A DNA stretch of 35,411 nt from a virus, in IMG/VR virus record IMGVR_UViG_3300018049_003153, positions 1 to 35,411 of that record; one strand, 5' to 3'. How positions within the stretch are numbered: the first letter of the stretch is position 1; every line of letters starts with the position of its first letter. Both the position numbers and the translations under genes were made by a program. The notes under the pieces were generated by a model. That model made no database searches and was not told where the DNA came from. It worked only from the letters and a program-made list of their open reading frames with translations. Positions 26,277 through 34,086 of the stretch are shown in pieces.

Positions 26277-27316
26277 TGGTTCCTAATTTAAAACGTGTAC
26301 ATATAGAAGCAAGCGGACGTTGTAATAGCAAATGTCCTATGTGCAGTAGATTTACTACAGATGGATATTTACAACCTGGTTTAAACACAATGGATTTAGA
26401 GGATGAAATGTTCTTTAAATTTTTTACTGAAGAAAGAACAAACAATTTAGATCATGTTTACTTTAGTGGTGTATATGGAGATCCTTGTCTTAACAAAAGT
26501 CTTGTAGATTATGTAAAATGGTTTAAAAAACATGATGTAGATGTCGCTATTGATACAAATGCAGGGTATCGAAGCACAAAATGGTGGGCTGAATTAGGTG
26601 CTATGAACACAAGAGTGCATTTTGCAATAGATGGACTTGAAGATACAAATCATCTGTATCGACGTGGCGTTGTGTGGGATAAAGTTTGGAAAAATGTAAA
26701 TGCATTCCAAGAAGCAGGCGGTAATGGTGCTTGGACATTTATAGTTTTTAAACATAATGAACATCAAGTAGAAGAAGCTAAAGAACTTGCTGCAAAACTT
26801 GGTATGGATTTTAGATTAAAAGTTACTCAAAAATTTAGAGGACACAAAAACTGGGCAGTAATGGAAGATGGTGAACGTCTATATGATTTAGAACCTCCTG
26901 AAACACCAGAATATAGACATCCAAATGTTGGCGAACAGCACCATTATCCTGGTCCTGCGACTTTTGAGTTTAAGTTAGATAAGCCGTCGCCTTTTGATAA
27001 TGTAGAAATACAATGTCAAATACAAGATTGGAAAGAATTATTTTTAGCACATACTGGTCATGTGATGCCTTGTTGTTTTTTAGGAACATTACATCACGAC
27101 AGTCCTGGCGCTTATCAGTTTAACAAAGAGTTTGATATGAACAGTGTAGACTTGCATAAAGTTACACCAGAAGAAGCAATAGAAAACTTATATGATATCG
27201 AAAGACGTTTCAAATTAAAAAGTATTGCAGAAGGTAAATTGCTTACTTGTGCTAGAACATGCGGAAAGCAATTTCAAAACAAAACGGTTTATGTAAATGA
27301 CAGTAGTAAAAAATAG
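26276..27316 (+). CDS. Radical SAM protein with C-terminal SPASM-like domain
   Basis: This 346-residue protein starts at ATG 26276, which is formed in the stop of the oxygenase (TAATG); the frame is open further upstream inside that gene. It has CNSKCPMC (Cys16, 20, 23). SGVYGDP (64-70) replaces GGEP. HLYRRGVVWDKV and NEHQVEEAKELA are shared with 17701. The C-terminus has Cys257, Gly271, Cys276-Cys277 and Cys325-X3-Cys329, the auxiliary site. It belongs to the C-terminal-SPASM group. Its last 20 bases overlap the next gene. Confidence 0.83.
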   Translation: MVPNLKRVHIEASGRCNSKCPMCSRFTTDGYLQPGLNTMDLEDEMFFKFFTEERTNNLDHVYFSGVYGDPCLNKSLVDYVKWFKKHDVDVAIDTNAGYRSTKWWAELGAMNTRVHFAIDGLEDTNHLYRRGVVWDKVWKNVNAFQEAGGNGAWTFIVFKHNEHQVEEAKELAAKLGMDFRLKVTQKFRGHKNWAVMEDGERLYDLEPPETPEYRHPNVGEQHHYPGPATFEFKLDKPSPFDNVEIQCQIQDWKELFLAHTGHVMPCCFLGTLHHDSPGAYQFNKEFDMNSVDLHKVTPEEAIENLYDIERRFKLKSIAEGKLLTCARTCGKQFQNKTVYVNDSSKK

Positions 27317-28658
27317 TTTTTGTATATATCCTTGGATACACATGCAACTCAAACCAAACGGACAAGCAAAACCTTGTTGTAGATTTGACCATATGAACGC
27401 AGCATATAGAGACGAAAAAGGCAATCCTACAATGTCTCAGTATAATGTAAAAGAAAAATCATTTAAAGAAATTATGGAAAGTGATTTTTGGAACGAATTA
27501 CGCACAGATATGCTCAAAGGAAACACTATACCAGGATGCTACAAGTGCGACAGAGAAGATGCTGGCGATAAATTTAGTATGCGATTTAATGCTAATAATG
27601 CATGGAATGAACAAAACGAATTTCGTCCAATAGATGTTAATCAAGAACTAAGTTTTAAATACTTAGAATTAACAACTGGTAGATACTGCAATCTAGCTTG
27701 TAGAATGTGTAGTAGTGATTTAAGTACAACTTGGGATGCTGATGATAAAGTTTTAGCAGAAAAATATGAAGATAGATTTGATTTTAGTAAGCGTCCGCAA
27801 ATATTAAACTTAAATTTTACTGCTGATGATTTCAAAGAAACGCAATTAATTAAAATGACAGGTGGCGAACCTATGATTGTTCCTACCTTTATACCATTTA
27901 TAGATAAAGTAATAGAAAGCGGATACACAGATAATATAATGCTGCAAATTTATACAAATTGTAGTTGGGTGCCAAAAGCAAAAATTATTGATAGGTTAAA
28001 AAAGTTTGGATTAGTACAAATATATTTGAGCGTGGACGGATTAGATGAAGTTAATGATTACATAAGATATCCTAGTAAATGGTCAACAGTTGAAGAAAGT
28101 GCAAAAAAGTGGTTAAGTATTGCTAAAGATCACAGTAATTTTGATATAGTGTTTTCTCCAACTATTAGTTTGTACAATATACTTCAACTTCCGAAAATGT
28201 GGAATTGGTGGGAAAATTTACAAGAAGAAATATACGGAGAAAAGTTTATCGTTGACAATAACTTGTATTCAAAATATACTAGAAAAAATAAACACGGAAC
28301 TGACGTAAGTTACATATACGAAATTGCAAGATTTAGTCCTACTATGTTACAAACTCCGTCCTATTTAAGTAGCACTATGTTACCGCAAAAAGAAAAAGTG
28401 ATTGAACAATTAGATGAAATAATTAAAAAACATTCTAAACGTGTAGAAAATTTAGATGAATATGAAATATTTGTACGGTTTAGATATATGATAAAACATA
28501 TTATTAGTAGCTTCAATAAAAATACAAATACTAGTTTACAAGATTTTGTTGAGTATAGTGCAGATTTAGATAAACTTAGAAATCAAAAGTTGCAAGATTC
28601 ATTGCCAGAGTTATGGGAACAAATTAAAACAAGTGTTGAATATAAAGGAAAACTATGA
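27297..28658 (+). CDS. N-terminal-twitch radical SAM protein
   Basis: This 453-residue protein has Cys9-X12-Gly22-X4-Cys27 (CIYPWIHMQLKPNGQAKPCC), then Cys81 and Cys84. The core cluster is CNLACRMC (Cys131, 135, 138) and the SAM-contact motif is MTGGEPMIV. SVDGLDEVNDYIRYPSKW in the middle recalls the protein at 22195. The tail LDKLRNQKLQDSLPEL is a weak version of the shared C-terminal motif. The 20-base overlap with the upstream gene suggests coupling. The substrate is unknown. Confidence 0.85.
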   Translation: MTVVKNSFCIYPWIHMQLKPNGQAKPCCRFDHMNAAYRDEKGNPTMSQYNVKEKSFKEIMESDFWNELRTDMLKGNTIPGCYKCDREDAGDKFSMRFNANNAWNEQNEFRPIDVNQELSFKYLELTTGRYCNLACRMCSSDLSTTWDADDKVLAEKYEDRFDFSKRPQILNLNFTADDFKETQLIKMTGGEPMIVPTFIPFIDKVIESGYTDNIMLQIYTNCSWVPKAKIIDRLKKFGLVQIYLSVDGLDEVNDYIRYPSKWSTVEESAKKWLSIAKDHSNFDIVFSPTISLYNILQLPKMWNWWENLQEEIYGEKFIVDNNLYSKYTRKNKHGTDVSYIYEIARFSPTMLQTPSYLSSTMLPQKEKVIEQLDEIIKKHSKRVENLDEYEIFVRFRYMIKHIISSFNKNTNTSLQDFVEYSADLDKLRNQKLQDSLPELWEQIKTSVEYKGKL

Positions 28659-29902
28659 GTAAAACATTTTGTCCTATGCCATTTACTCATTTGAATATTA
28701 AACAAGAAGGCAAAGTTAGTGCCTGTTGGCGTTTTCCTGATAAATTAGGCGATTATAGAACTCAAACATTACAAGAAATTTGGAACGATGACGCATTGCA
28801 AAAACTAAGACACGACAGTTTAAATGATGTGCAAAATATTGGATGTAGAAGCTGTTGGGATATGGAGAAAAGTGAAAGTATTAGCACACGTATGCAGTGC
28901 AGTCAAACTTTTCCTTATGTCAACCAACCGTTTGTAGAAGAACATATTCAAGAAGATTATAGCTTTCCAACAAAATATATACGCAGTGTTGAAATACGTT
29001 TCGATAATATTTGCAATTTAATGTGTAGGCATTGTAGTCCTGATTATAGTAGTGTTTGGGAACAAGCAGTCAAGCGTGATCCTGCACTAATGGACAAGAT
29101 GCAAGAATATGGAACTTATAGAAAAGATGTTAACCATGTAAGTCTTACACAAGAAATGGTAGACGAAATAGCAAATGAGCTGGCACCTAACTTAGAAGAA
29201 ATAATGATTGCCGGCGGCGAACCATTGTATCATGACAAGCACTACAAATTTCTTGAAGACATGCAACCATATGCAAGTAACATACGCTTGAGTTACAACA
29301 CTAACCTAAACATATTAGAATACAAAGGTAAAAGTGTGTTAGACTTGTGGAAAAATTTCAAAGAAATTTGGTTGCGTATTAGTATAGATGGCGATCCTAG
29401 TTGTTATGAATATGTACGTGCAGCAGGTAATCTACACAAAGTTGAAGAAAACATAAAAAAACTAAACGAAACACTAATTAATACAGATATAAGTGCTACT
29501 TGTACTGTGAGTTTGTACAACATAACAAGATTTACTAACATTGTAAAATATTTTTGCGGATTAGATGTTTATTTTCACACAAGTTTGGTGCAATATCCAG
29601 AAGCTCTAAACATAAAATTGCTTCCACAAGAATTAAAAGATTCTATTACACAAGAATTTTGGCATTGGTATGAAAATGAAGCTGAAGATTATGTTAAAAG
29701 TGTTAGTAAAAAAGTAAAAGTACAAAAACAACTAGACAGAATTAAAAAATTTGCTACAAATACACTCAATTACATGAACAGCGAAGATAGACATGACAAA
29801 TGGCATTTGTTTTTAGATTACAGTGCCGCTTTAGATAGCTATCACGGCACTGATTTGTTCGAGAGTTACTCCGAATATTCTTCAAAATTAAATAAATCGT
29901 AA
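28655..29902 (+). CDS. N-terminal-twitch radical SAM protein
   Basis: This 415-residue protein has Cys6-X12-Gly19-X4-Cys24 (CPMPFTHLNIKQEGKVSACW) and Cys64/Cys67 (GCRSC). The core is CNLMCRHC (Cys120, 124, 127) with AGGEPLYHDKHY. The segment SIDGDPSCYEYVRAAG near residue 245 and the C-terminal ALDSYHGTDLFESYSE are divergent from the other family members. The 3' end overlaps the convergent minus-strand gene by 37 bases. It is the last plus-strand gene before the two minus-strand genes. Confidence 0.85.
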   Translation: MSKTFCPMPFTHLNIKQEGKVSACWRFPDKLGDYRTQTLQEIWNDDALQKLRHDSLNDVQNIGCRSCWDMEKSESISTRMQCSQTFPYVNQPFVEEHIQEDYSFPTKYIRSVEIRFDNICNLMCRHCSPDYSSVWEQAVKRDPALMDKMQEYGTYRKDVNHVSLTQEMVDEIANELAPNLEEIMIAGGEPLYHDKHYKFLEDMQPYASNIRLSYNTNLNILEYKGKSVLDLWKNFKEIWLRISIDGDPSCYEYVRAAGNLHKVEENIKKLNETLINTDISATCTVSLYNITRFTNIVKYFCGLDVYFHTSLVQYPEALNIKLLPQELKDSITQEFWHWYENEAEDYVKSVSKKVKVQKQLDRIKKFATNTLNYMNSEDRHDKWHLFLDYSAALDSYHGTDLFESYSEYSSKLNKS

Positions 29903-31155
29903 TCTTTTTGCAAATCATCTAATATATCATTATATTTTTTGAACTTTTGTAAATCGCTTGCTGGAACTTTGATATCACAATATAAGTTTGAGTTTATTTT
30001 TGCAACACGTTTAATATGACTTGCTGTAAGTGTGTTTATTTGTTGTAATCCAAACTGTAATGCATTGCTTCTAAACCCTGGAATGTCACCAATTGCATGA
30101 TATATACCAGTAATATTGAATTTTTCTAATTCGTTAATAATTGCAGCATCATCAAACAACATATTTGCAAGTGCATATGAATGATTTTTTGTTTTGTATA
30201 TTTGCCATGCATCGTATATAGCATCTTTGCTACCAAATTCTTGTAACAGCACATTCCATTGTTTCTCTATAATGTTATCTGAGCTATTATTCCAAAAATC
30301 AAAATCTCCATCACCTGCGTCATTGCACAAAGAAAGAGTTTTAACTAATCCTTTTTTTGTACCATCCCAATTTTTTGTAATTAGCTTTTTCCAAAGTAGA
30401 TTTCGATCAAAAATATCAAAGTGTAAATAGTTTTCTACATTGTCTATATACTTACTACCTAGTATAAATGCTTTAAACATGCTACAAGGGCCTACAACAG
30501 TGTTTATAGCGCCCTGTACGGTACTCAAATGTGTTTTATCAGTGCATATAGCTTCTGTATTATAAAGAAAAAACACCCCTTTATCCTGATCATTTGCGTG
30601 CCTTGGATTACGTGTTGTAAGAAGTTTAATAAACAAATCAGTAAGGTTTGTATTAATAATAGGAAGTTTAGTAAAATGATTTAACTCGTCATTCCATGCC
30701 TGTGGATTTTGTGTTGCTTTAGAATCTAATAACTGTTTAATTATTACGTTATTGATTTTTTTACTATCTGATTTTATGTAATCAGCAATCTTGGGTTTTC
30801 CTTTTTCTCGCCAATGTTTTAAATTTATTATCTGTATAGTTGGAGATTTTTTGTCGTGTATTACACTCCACTCTGTTTTATGACTTTCTATATCATATAT
30901 ACACATTTTATGAATATGCCAAAAATCGTGATGATACATTCCAAACCAAGTCACAATTAGATATTCAGTTTTTTTGTCAGCAATTATATCTAATATGTCA
31001 TCTACTGATTCTGCCCATACAAATGGATGCTGCTCAACACTTTGTTTTACATAATGTCCACGTTGATAATACAACATCCAGCTTTGATAAAGGTCTCGAT
31101 CAATATTGTTTTTTATATTTTTAGGTACAACAACGGCATGTTGTATATTAAGCAT
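29866..31155 (-). CDS. Two-domain protein of unknown function, paralogue of 20803
   Basis: This 429-residue protein starts at the ATG at 31155, which follows GGAG and lies inside the last codons of the upstream gene. The frame extends further 5' into that gene, but the ribosome-binding site favours this start. Shared blocks with 20803 are IHDKKSPTIQIINLKHWREKG (99-119; compare HDQAFYLNTKKLKEI), FFLYNTEAI (185-193), VQGAINTVV (203-211), FDIFDRNLLWKKL (226-238) and NWDG (242-245). The common YNT...D..DR..L...WDG pattern is distinctive. I do not recognise a characterised family. The pair suggests a family specific to this cluster. Confidence 0.6.
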   Translation of the reverse strand: MLNIQHAVVVPKNIKNNIDRDLYQSWMLYYQRGHYVKQSVEQHPFVWAESVDDILDIIADKKTEYLIVTWFGMYHHDFWHIHKMCIYDIESHKTEWSVIHDKKSPTIQIINLKHWREKGKPKIADYIKSDSKKINNVIIKQLLDSKATQNPQAWNDELNHFTKLPIINTNLTDLFIKLLTTRNPRHANDQDKGVFFLYNTEAICTDKTHLSTVQGAINTVVGPCSMFKAFILGSKYIDNVENYLHFDIFDRNLLWKKLITKNWDGTKKGLVKTLSLCNDAGDGDFDFWNNSSDNIIEKQWNVLLQEFGSKDAIYDAWQIYKTKNHSYALANMLFDDAAIINELEKFNITGIYHAIGDIPGFRSNALQFGLQQINTLTASHIKRVAKINSNLYCDIKVPASDLQKFKKYNDILDDLQKDYDLFNFEEYSE

Positions 31156-31882
31156 AAATTTTTCTCCAGTGATGGTAACTTTCTTCAATACGTTTGTTCC
31201 AACCGTCACCTAACCTGCCGTGTGCAATAATATGATATCTATCCTCATTGCTCCAATTATATACACAATGTATATTATAGAGATTTAACTTGATAATACG
31301 TCCTTGTTCCCAAGGCAAATAGCCTATTTCGTCCATGTAGAAATGGCATTCTTCTGGATTGTTTAATGCTATATTAGTAGGACCGATATGATTTTCGTCT
31401 AGTGTAATACTATCTCTATGTGGAATAATCCAGCCTCCTGGAGATAATTTCATAATACGTATTCTGTCATACTGTTTGTAATCAAATCTGTTTTCAAAAA
31501 AATCTCTAATAGTAGGACACCAGTCTGCTACGTCGGTCCACCTGTATGGTGCGTCTTTTCTGTCATTGTATCCGTAAGTATGATGAGATTCTGTGTGTAC
31601 ACTACTCAAGCCATGGATGCACAAACTACTCCAACCGCTGTGACTTTCATGATGTCTATGAGGAACATAGTGTTTTTCTAATCTTTTAGCTTCCCAAAGC
31701 ATTTTCTCCCAATCAGCATCTTCAAAACCTGTAATAGGTAAAAAGTCTAGTTGATCACTCATGTGTATTTCACGAGATGTTTTTAAGTTTTGTGGATATT
31801 TTGGTTTAGCTGGAAATTTATTACGTTCTGCAAATATCTCTGGCGGTTCGTTGCTTACTCCCCATTCTGTAATTGTATACAT
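31148..31882 (-). CDS. Aspartyl/asparaginyl beta-hydroxylase-like 2OG oxygenase
   Basis: This 244-residue protein has WIIPHRDS (His155, Asp157) followed by NLYNIHCVYNWSNEDRYHIIAHG, with distal His205 and Arg215. That is the order seen in aspartyl/asparaginyl beta-hydroxylase-type oxygenases (Fe via HxD...H, 2-oxoglutarate via the arginine). This would hydroxylate a peptide side chain or related substrate. It differs in family from the oxygenase at 25452, so the region has two kinds. An AAAGGA site lies before the ATG, and a divergent late box lies upstream. It is coupled by an eight-base overlap to the following minus-strand gene. Confidence 0.75.
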   Translation of the reverse strand: MYTITEWGVSNEPPEIFAERNKFPAKPKYPQNLKTSREIHMSDQLDFLPITGFEDADWEKMLWEAKRLEKHYVPHRHHESHSGWSSLCIHGLSSVHTESHHTYGYNDRKDAPYRWTDVADWCPTIRDFFENRFDYKQYDRIRIMKLSPGGWIIPHRDSITLDENHIGPTNIALNNPEECHFYMDEIGYLPWEQGRIIKLNLYNIHCVYNWSNEDRYHIIAHGRLGDGWNKRIEESYHHWRKIYA

Positions 31883-31911
31883 GTCGAATCCTTTTCTTCA
31901 TTATATACGTA

Positions 31912-31918
31912 TATTTAG
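31912..31918 (-). promoter_or_regulatory. Late-type promoter box, minus arm (CTAAATA)
   Basis: CTAAATA on the minus strand, 29 bases before the ATG at 31882, is one arm of the perfect inverted repeat TATTTAG-TG-CTAAATA at 31912-31927. The same TATTTA-N4-TAAATA layout occurs at 15173-15188. Confidence 0.55.
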
Positions 31919-31920
31919 TG

Positions 31921-31927
31921 CTAAATA
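31921..31927 (+). promoter_or_regulatory. Late-type promoter box, plus arm (CTAAATA)
   Basis: CTAAATA on the plus strand is followed by a GGAGA ribosome-binding site and ATG 31946. It mirrors the minus arm across two bases and would drive the 31946-35348 operon. Confidence 0.55.
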
Positions 31928-31945
31928 CTGCGGAGAATAGAAAAT

Positions 31946-32929
31946 ATGAGCCTTGTTGCATATCATAAATTACACAAAAAAATAGATGACTTATCCGAAT
32001 GGGGAATGTTTTTTAGAAAAGTAAACTTTCCAAAAAGAACAACAGACAATTGTAGATGTAAAAGAGATTTGAAATATATTTTGTGGGGCATAGCTAGATG
32101 TATTTTGCATCAAGATCCAAAATTAATTAACGAGATTTCTCATAAATTTGTAAAAAATAAAAAACTTGTCCTAACTGATCATAGAGTAGAATTAGCTGTT
32201 TATGCTTATATAGAAGGTGAGTTATACAAACTACTTAAACACCATAGAGATGATGTTGAAATTATGATAGAAGCAATGCAGTTGCTAAAAGATAATTTTA
32301 AAAAACTAGAAGAAGCAAACTACACTAGAGAATTTAGTGATTTGATTAAAGAAAGAAAAACTACATTTACATGGTTAGATAAAAAAGTTACGCAAGAAAC
32401 AGTTGAAGATATATTGTTAGACTTACACATGTACGCACCTAGTAAACAAAATAGAATGCCTTACTATCTTGATGTTTTAGATTGGAAGGACCCTGAGTTG
32501 AGACATAATATTTTTGAATGGTGCTGGAGAGACCTTAAACATGATGCACAAACAGATAAAGGAAATCCTCAAACATTAGCACCTTATCTATTTTGTTTTA
32601 CTCCACGGATATCTAATAATCCTGACGATAATGCTTTGGAAGAAGCAATGATTGAAATAGGTATAGCCAGTAGCTTTATTATTTGGAATGCACAAAGTAG
32701 AGGATTAAGTACAGGTTATTGTGCATGTATTCAAGATCCTACAATGATAAGTAATGCATTAGGACGTCCGAATAATCAGGTTAAATTGTTATTAGGTATG
32801 GGCTACAAAGATGAGAACGCTAACAGTTATTTTGATCCAAGAATACAGGCCGATAAATTGCTACCAAGTGATAATTCATTCCATAAATCTAATCAGGAAA
32901 ATATAGGATCTTATATCGTATGGCATTAA
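31946..32929 (+). CDS. Nitroreductase-like flavoprotein with N-terminal extension
   Basis: This 327-residue protein has a helical N-terminal ~140 residues without a recognised family. The C-terminal part resembles an FMN-dependent nitroreductase: MYAPSKQNRMPYY (162-174) corresponds to the FMN-binding SPSxxN segment. IGIASSFIIWNAQSRGLSTGYCACI (238-262) is the helix-loop of the flavin site, and LGRPNNQVKLLLGMGY (262-277) matches the family's end. Such enzymes reduce or oxidise small molecules or peptides; some act in peptide-azole biosynthesis. A GGAGA site precedes the ATG. It is the first gene of the operon, coupled to a radical SAM gene by a ten-base overlap. Confidence 0.65.
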   Translation: MSLVAYHKLHKKIDDLSEWGMFFRKVNFPKRTTDNCRCKRDLKYILWGIARCILHQDPKLINEISHKFVKNKKLVLTDHRVELAVYAYIEGELYKLLKHHRDDVEIMIEAMQLLKDNFKKLEEANYTREFSDLIKERKTTFTWLDKKVTQETVEDILLDLHMYAPSKQNRMPYYLDVLDWKDPELRHNIFEWCWRDLKHDAQTDKGNPQTLAPYLFCFTPRISNNPDDNALEEAMIEIGIASSFIIWNAQSRGLSTGYCACIQDPTMISNALGRPNNQVKLLLGMGYKDENANSYFDPRIQADKLLPSDNSFHKSNQENIGSYIVWH

Positions 32930-34086
32930 CAAAAACATTGTGCAGTGCAGCATGGTATGATATAAATGTTGACTTTGGAGCAAAAACATTAAGCCATTGT
33001 TGTAAAAGTCAACGTGAATCTTTTCCTGAGGTTGTTACAGAAGACTTTTTTAACAATAGTTTACACATACAAAAATTACGTGATGATTTAGTAAATGGTA
33101 TAGAAAATCCTGCATGTAATTTTTGTTGGAATAGTTATAAAGAAACTGGAACTGCATACAGAGATTTTAAAAACAAATGGATAGATAATTCTAGTGTTAA
33201 CTACAATGTAAATAATATAGAAATTACACTTGATAATATTTGTGATATGGCATGTATATATTGTGATGCTACTAGTAGCAGTAGGATTGCACAAGAATTA
33301 GGACATGAGCATGTTATGAATATTCCTAATGATGCTCATATGCAAACTTTCATAAATTGGTTTGAGCATGTAGCATTAAAACAAAAGTTTATACCTTTGA
33401 GTTTTTTAGGTGGCGAAATTAGTTACAGTAAAAACTTTTATAAATTTATGAATATGATTTTGCAAAAAAAGTCTATTTACAATAGCAGAATAAATTTTAG
33501 TGTATTAACCAATGGCAATGCAACTGAAAAAAATCAAAAAAAACTTTTAGCATTATTTGATAGTTTGCCTGAAAAATGGGGAATTAGTTTAGGCATCAGT
33601 AACGAATCTACTGGAGTTGTTGCTGAGTCAGTAAGATATGGACTGAATTGGAATCGTTTTCAAAACAACTTCATTGATTATATTAATCATCCTAGATTGG
33701 TAAATGTAACACTTGCTCCTACTCCTAATATTTTTACTGTAAAGCATATGTATGAGTATTTTGATTGGGTCATAAACGAATTGCGGAAAACAGATACCAA
33801 ACTTGCAATTTTTGGAAATTGGGTAAACTGGCCAAACGAACTAGATCCAAGTAAATTAGATGATGCATATAAGATACATGTGGATAAATGCTTGCAATTA
33901 ATCAAAACAAATAAAGATTTATTTTTAGATGCGGGACAATATAATCATACGTACAAATGGTTAGAACAATTAAAAGCACGTATAGGTACACAACAGCAAA
34001 ATGATGTTGAATTAGATAATTGGATACGTAAAACTGCAATACAAAAGAAAGATAACAGTCTTTTGAATTTAAGAGAGTATATATGA
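32920..34086 (+). CDS. N-terminal-twitch radical SAM protein
   Basis: This 388-residue protein has an N-terminal Cys8...Cys27-Cys28 half-motif in which the usual Gly is replaced by Lys, then Cys66 and Cys69. The core is CDMACIYC (Cys108, 112, 115) followed by FLGGEIS (residues 162-168), an Ile instead of Pro in GGEP. The tail is short (NSLLNLREYI), and the protein is the shortest of this group. It overlaps the nitroreductase-like gene and the following radical SAM gene (ATGA). The substrate is unknown. Confidence 0.82.
   Translation: MALTKTLCSAAWYDINVDFGAKTLSHCCKSQRESFPEVVTEDFFNNSLHIQKLRDDLVNGIENPACNFCWNSYKETGTAYRDFKNKWIDNSSVNYNVNNIEITLDNICDMACIYCDATSSSRIAQELGHEHVMNIPNDAHMQTFINWFEHVALKQKFIPLSFLGGEISYSKNFYKFMNMILQKKSIYNSRINFSVLTNGNATEKNQKKLLALFDSLPEKWGISLGISNESTGVVAESVRYGLNWNRFQNNFIDYINHPRLVNVTLAPTPNIFTVKHMYEYFDWVINELRKTDTKLAIFGNWVNWPNELDPSKLDDAYKIHVDKCLQLIKTNKDLFLDAGQYNHTYKWLEQLKARIGTQQQNDVELDNWIRKTAIQKKDNSLLNLREYI

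Noticed and set aside
29900-31882. Plus-strand frames opposite the two minus-strand genes
   Set aside because: They have Cys/Phe/Ser-rich low-complexity translations, no ribosome-binding sites and lie opposite well-supported genes.
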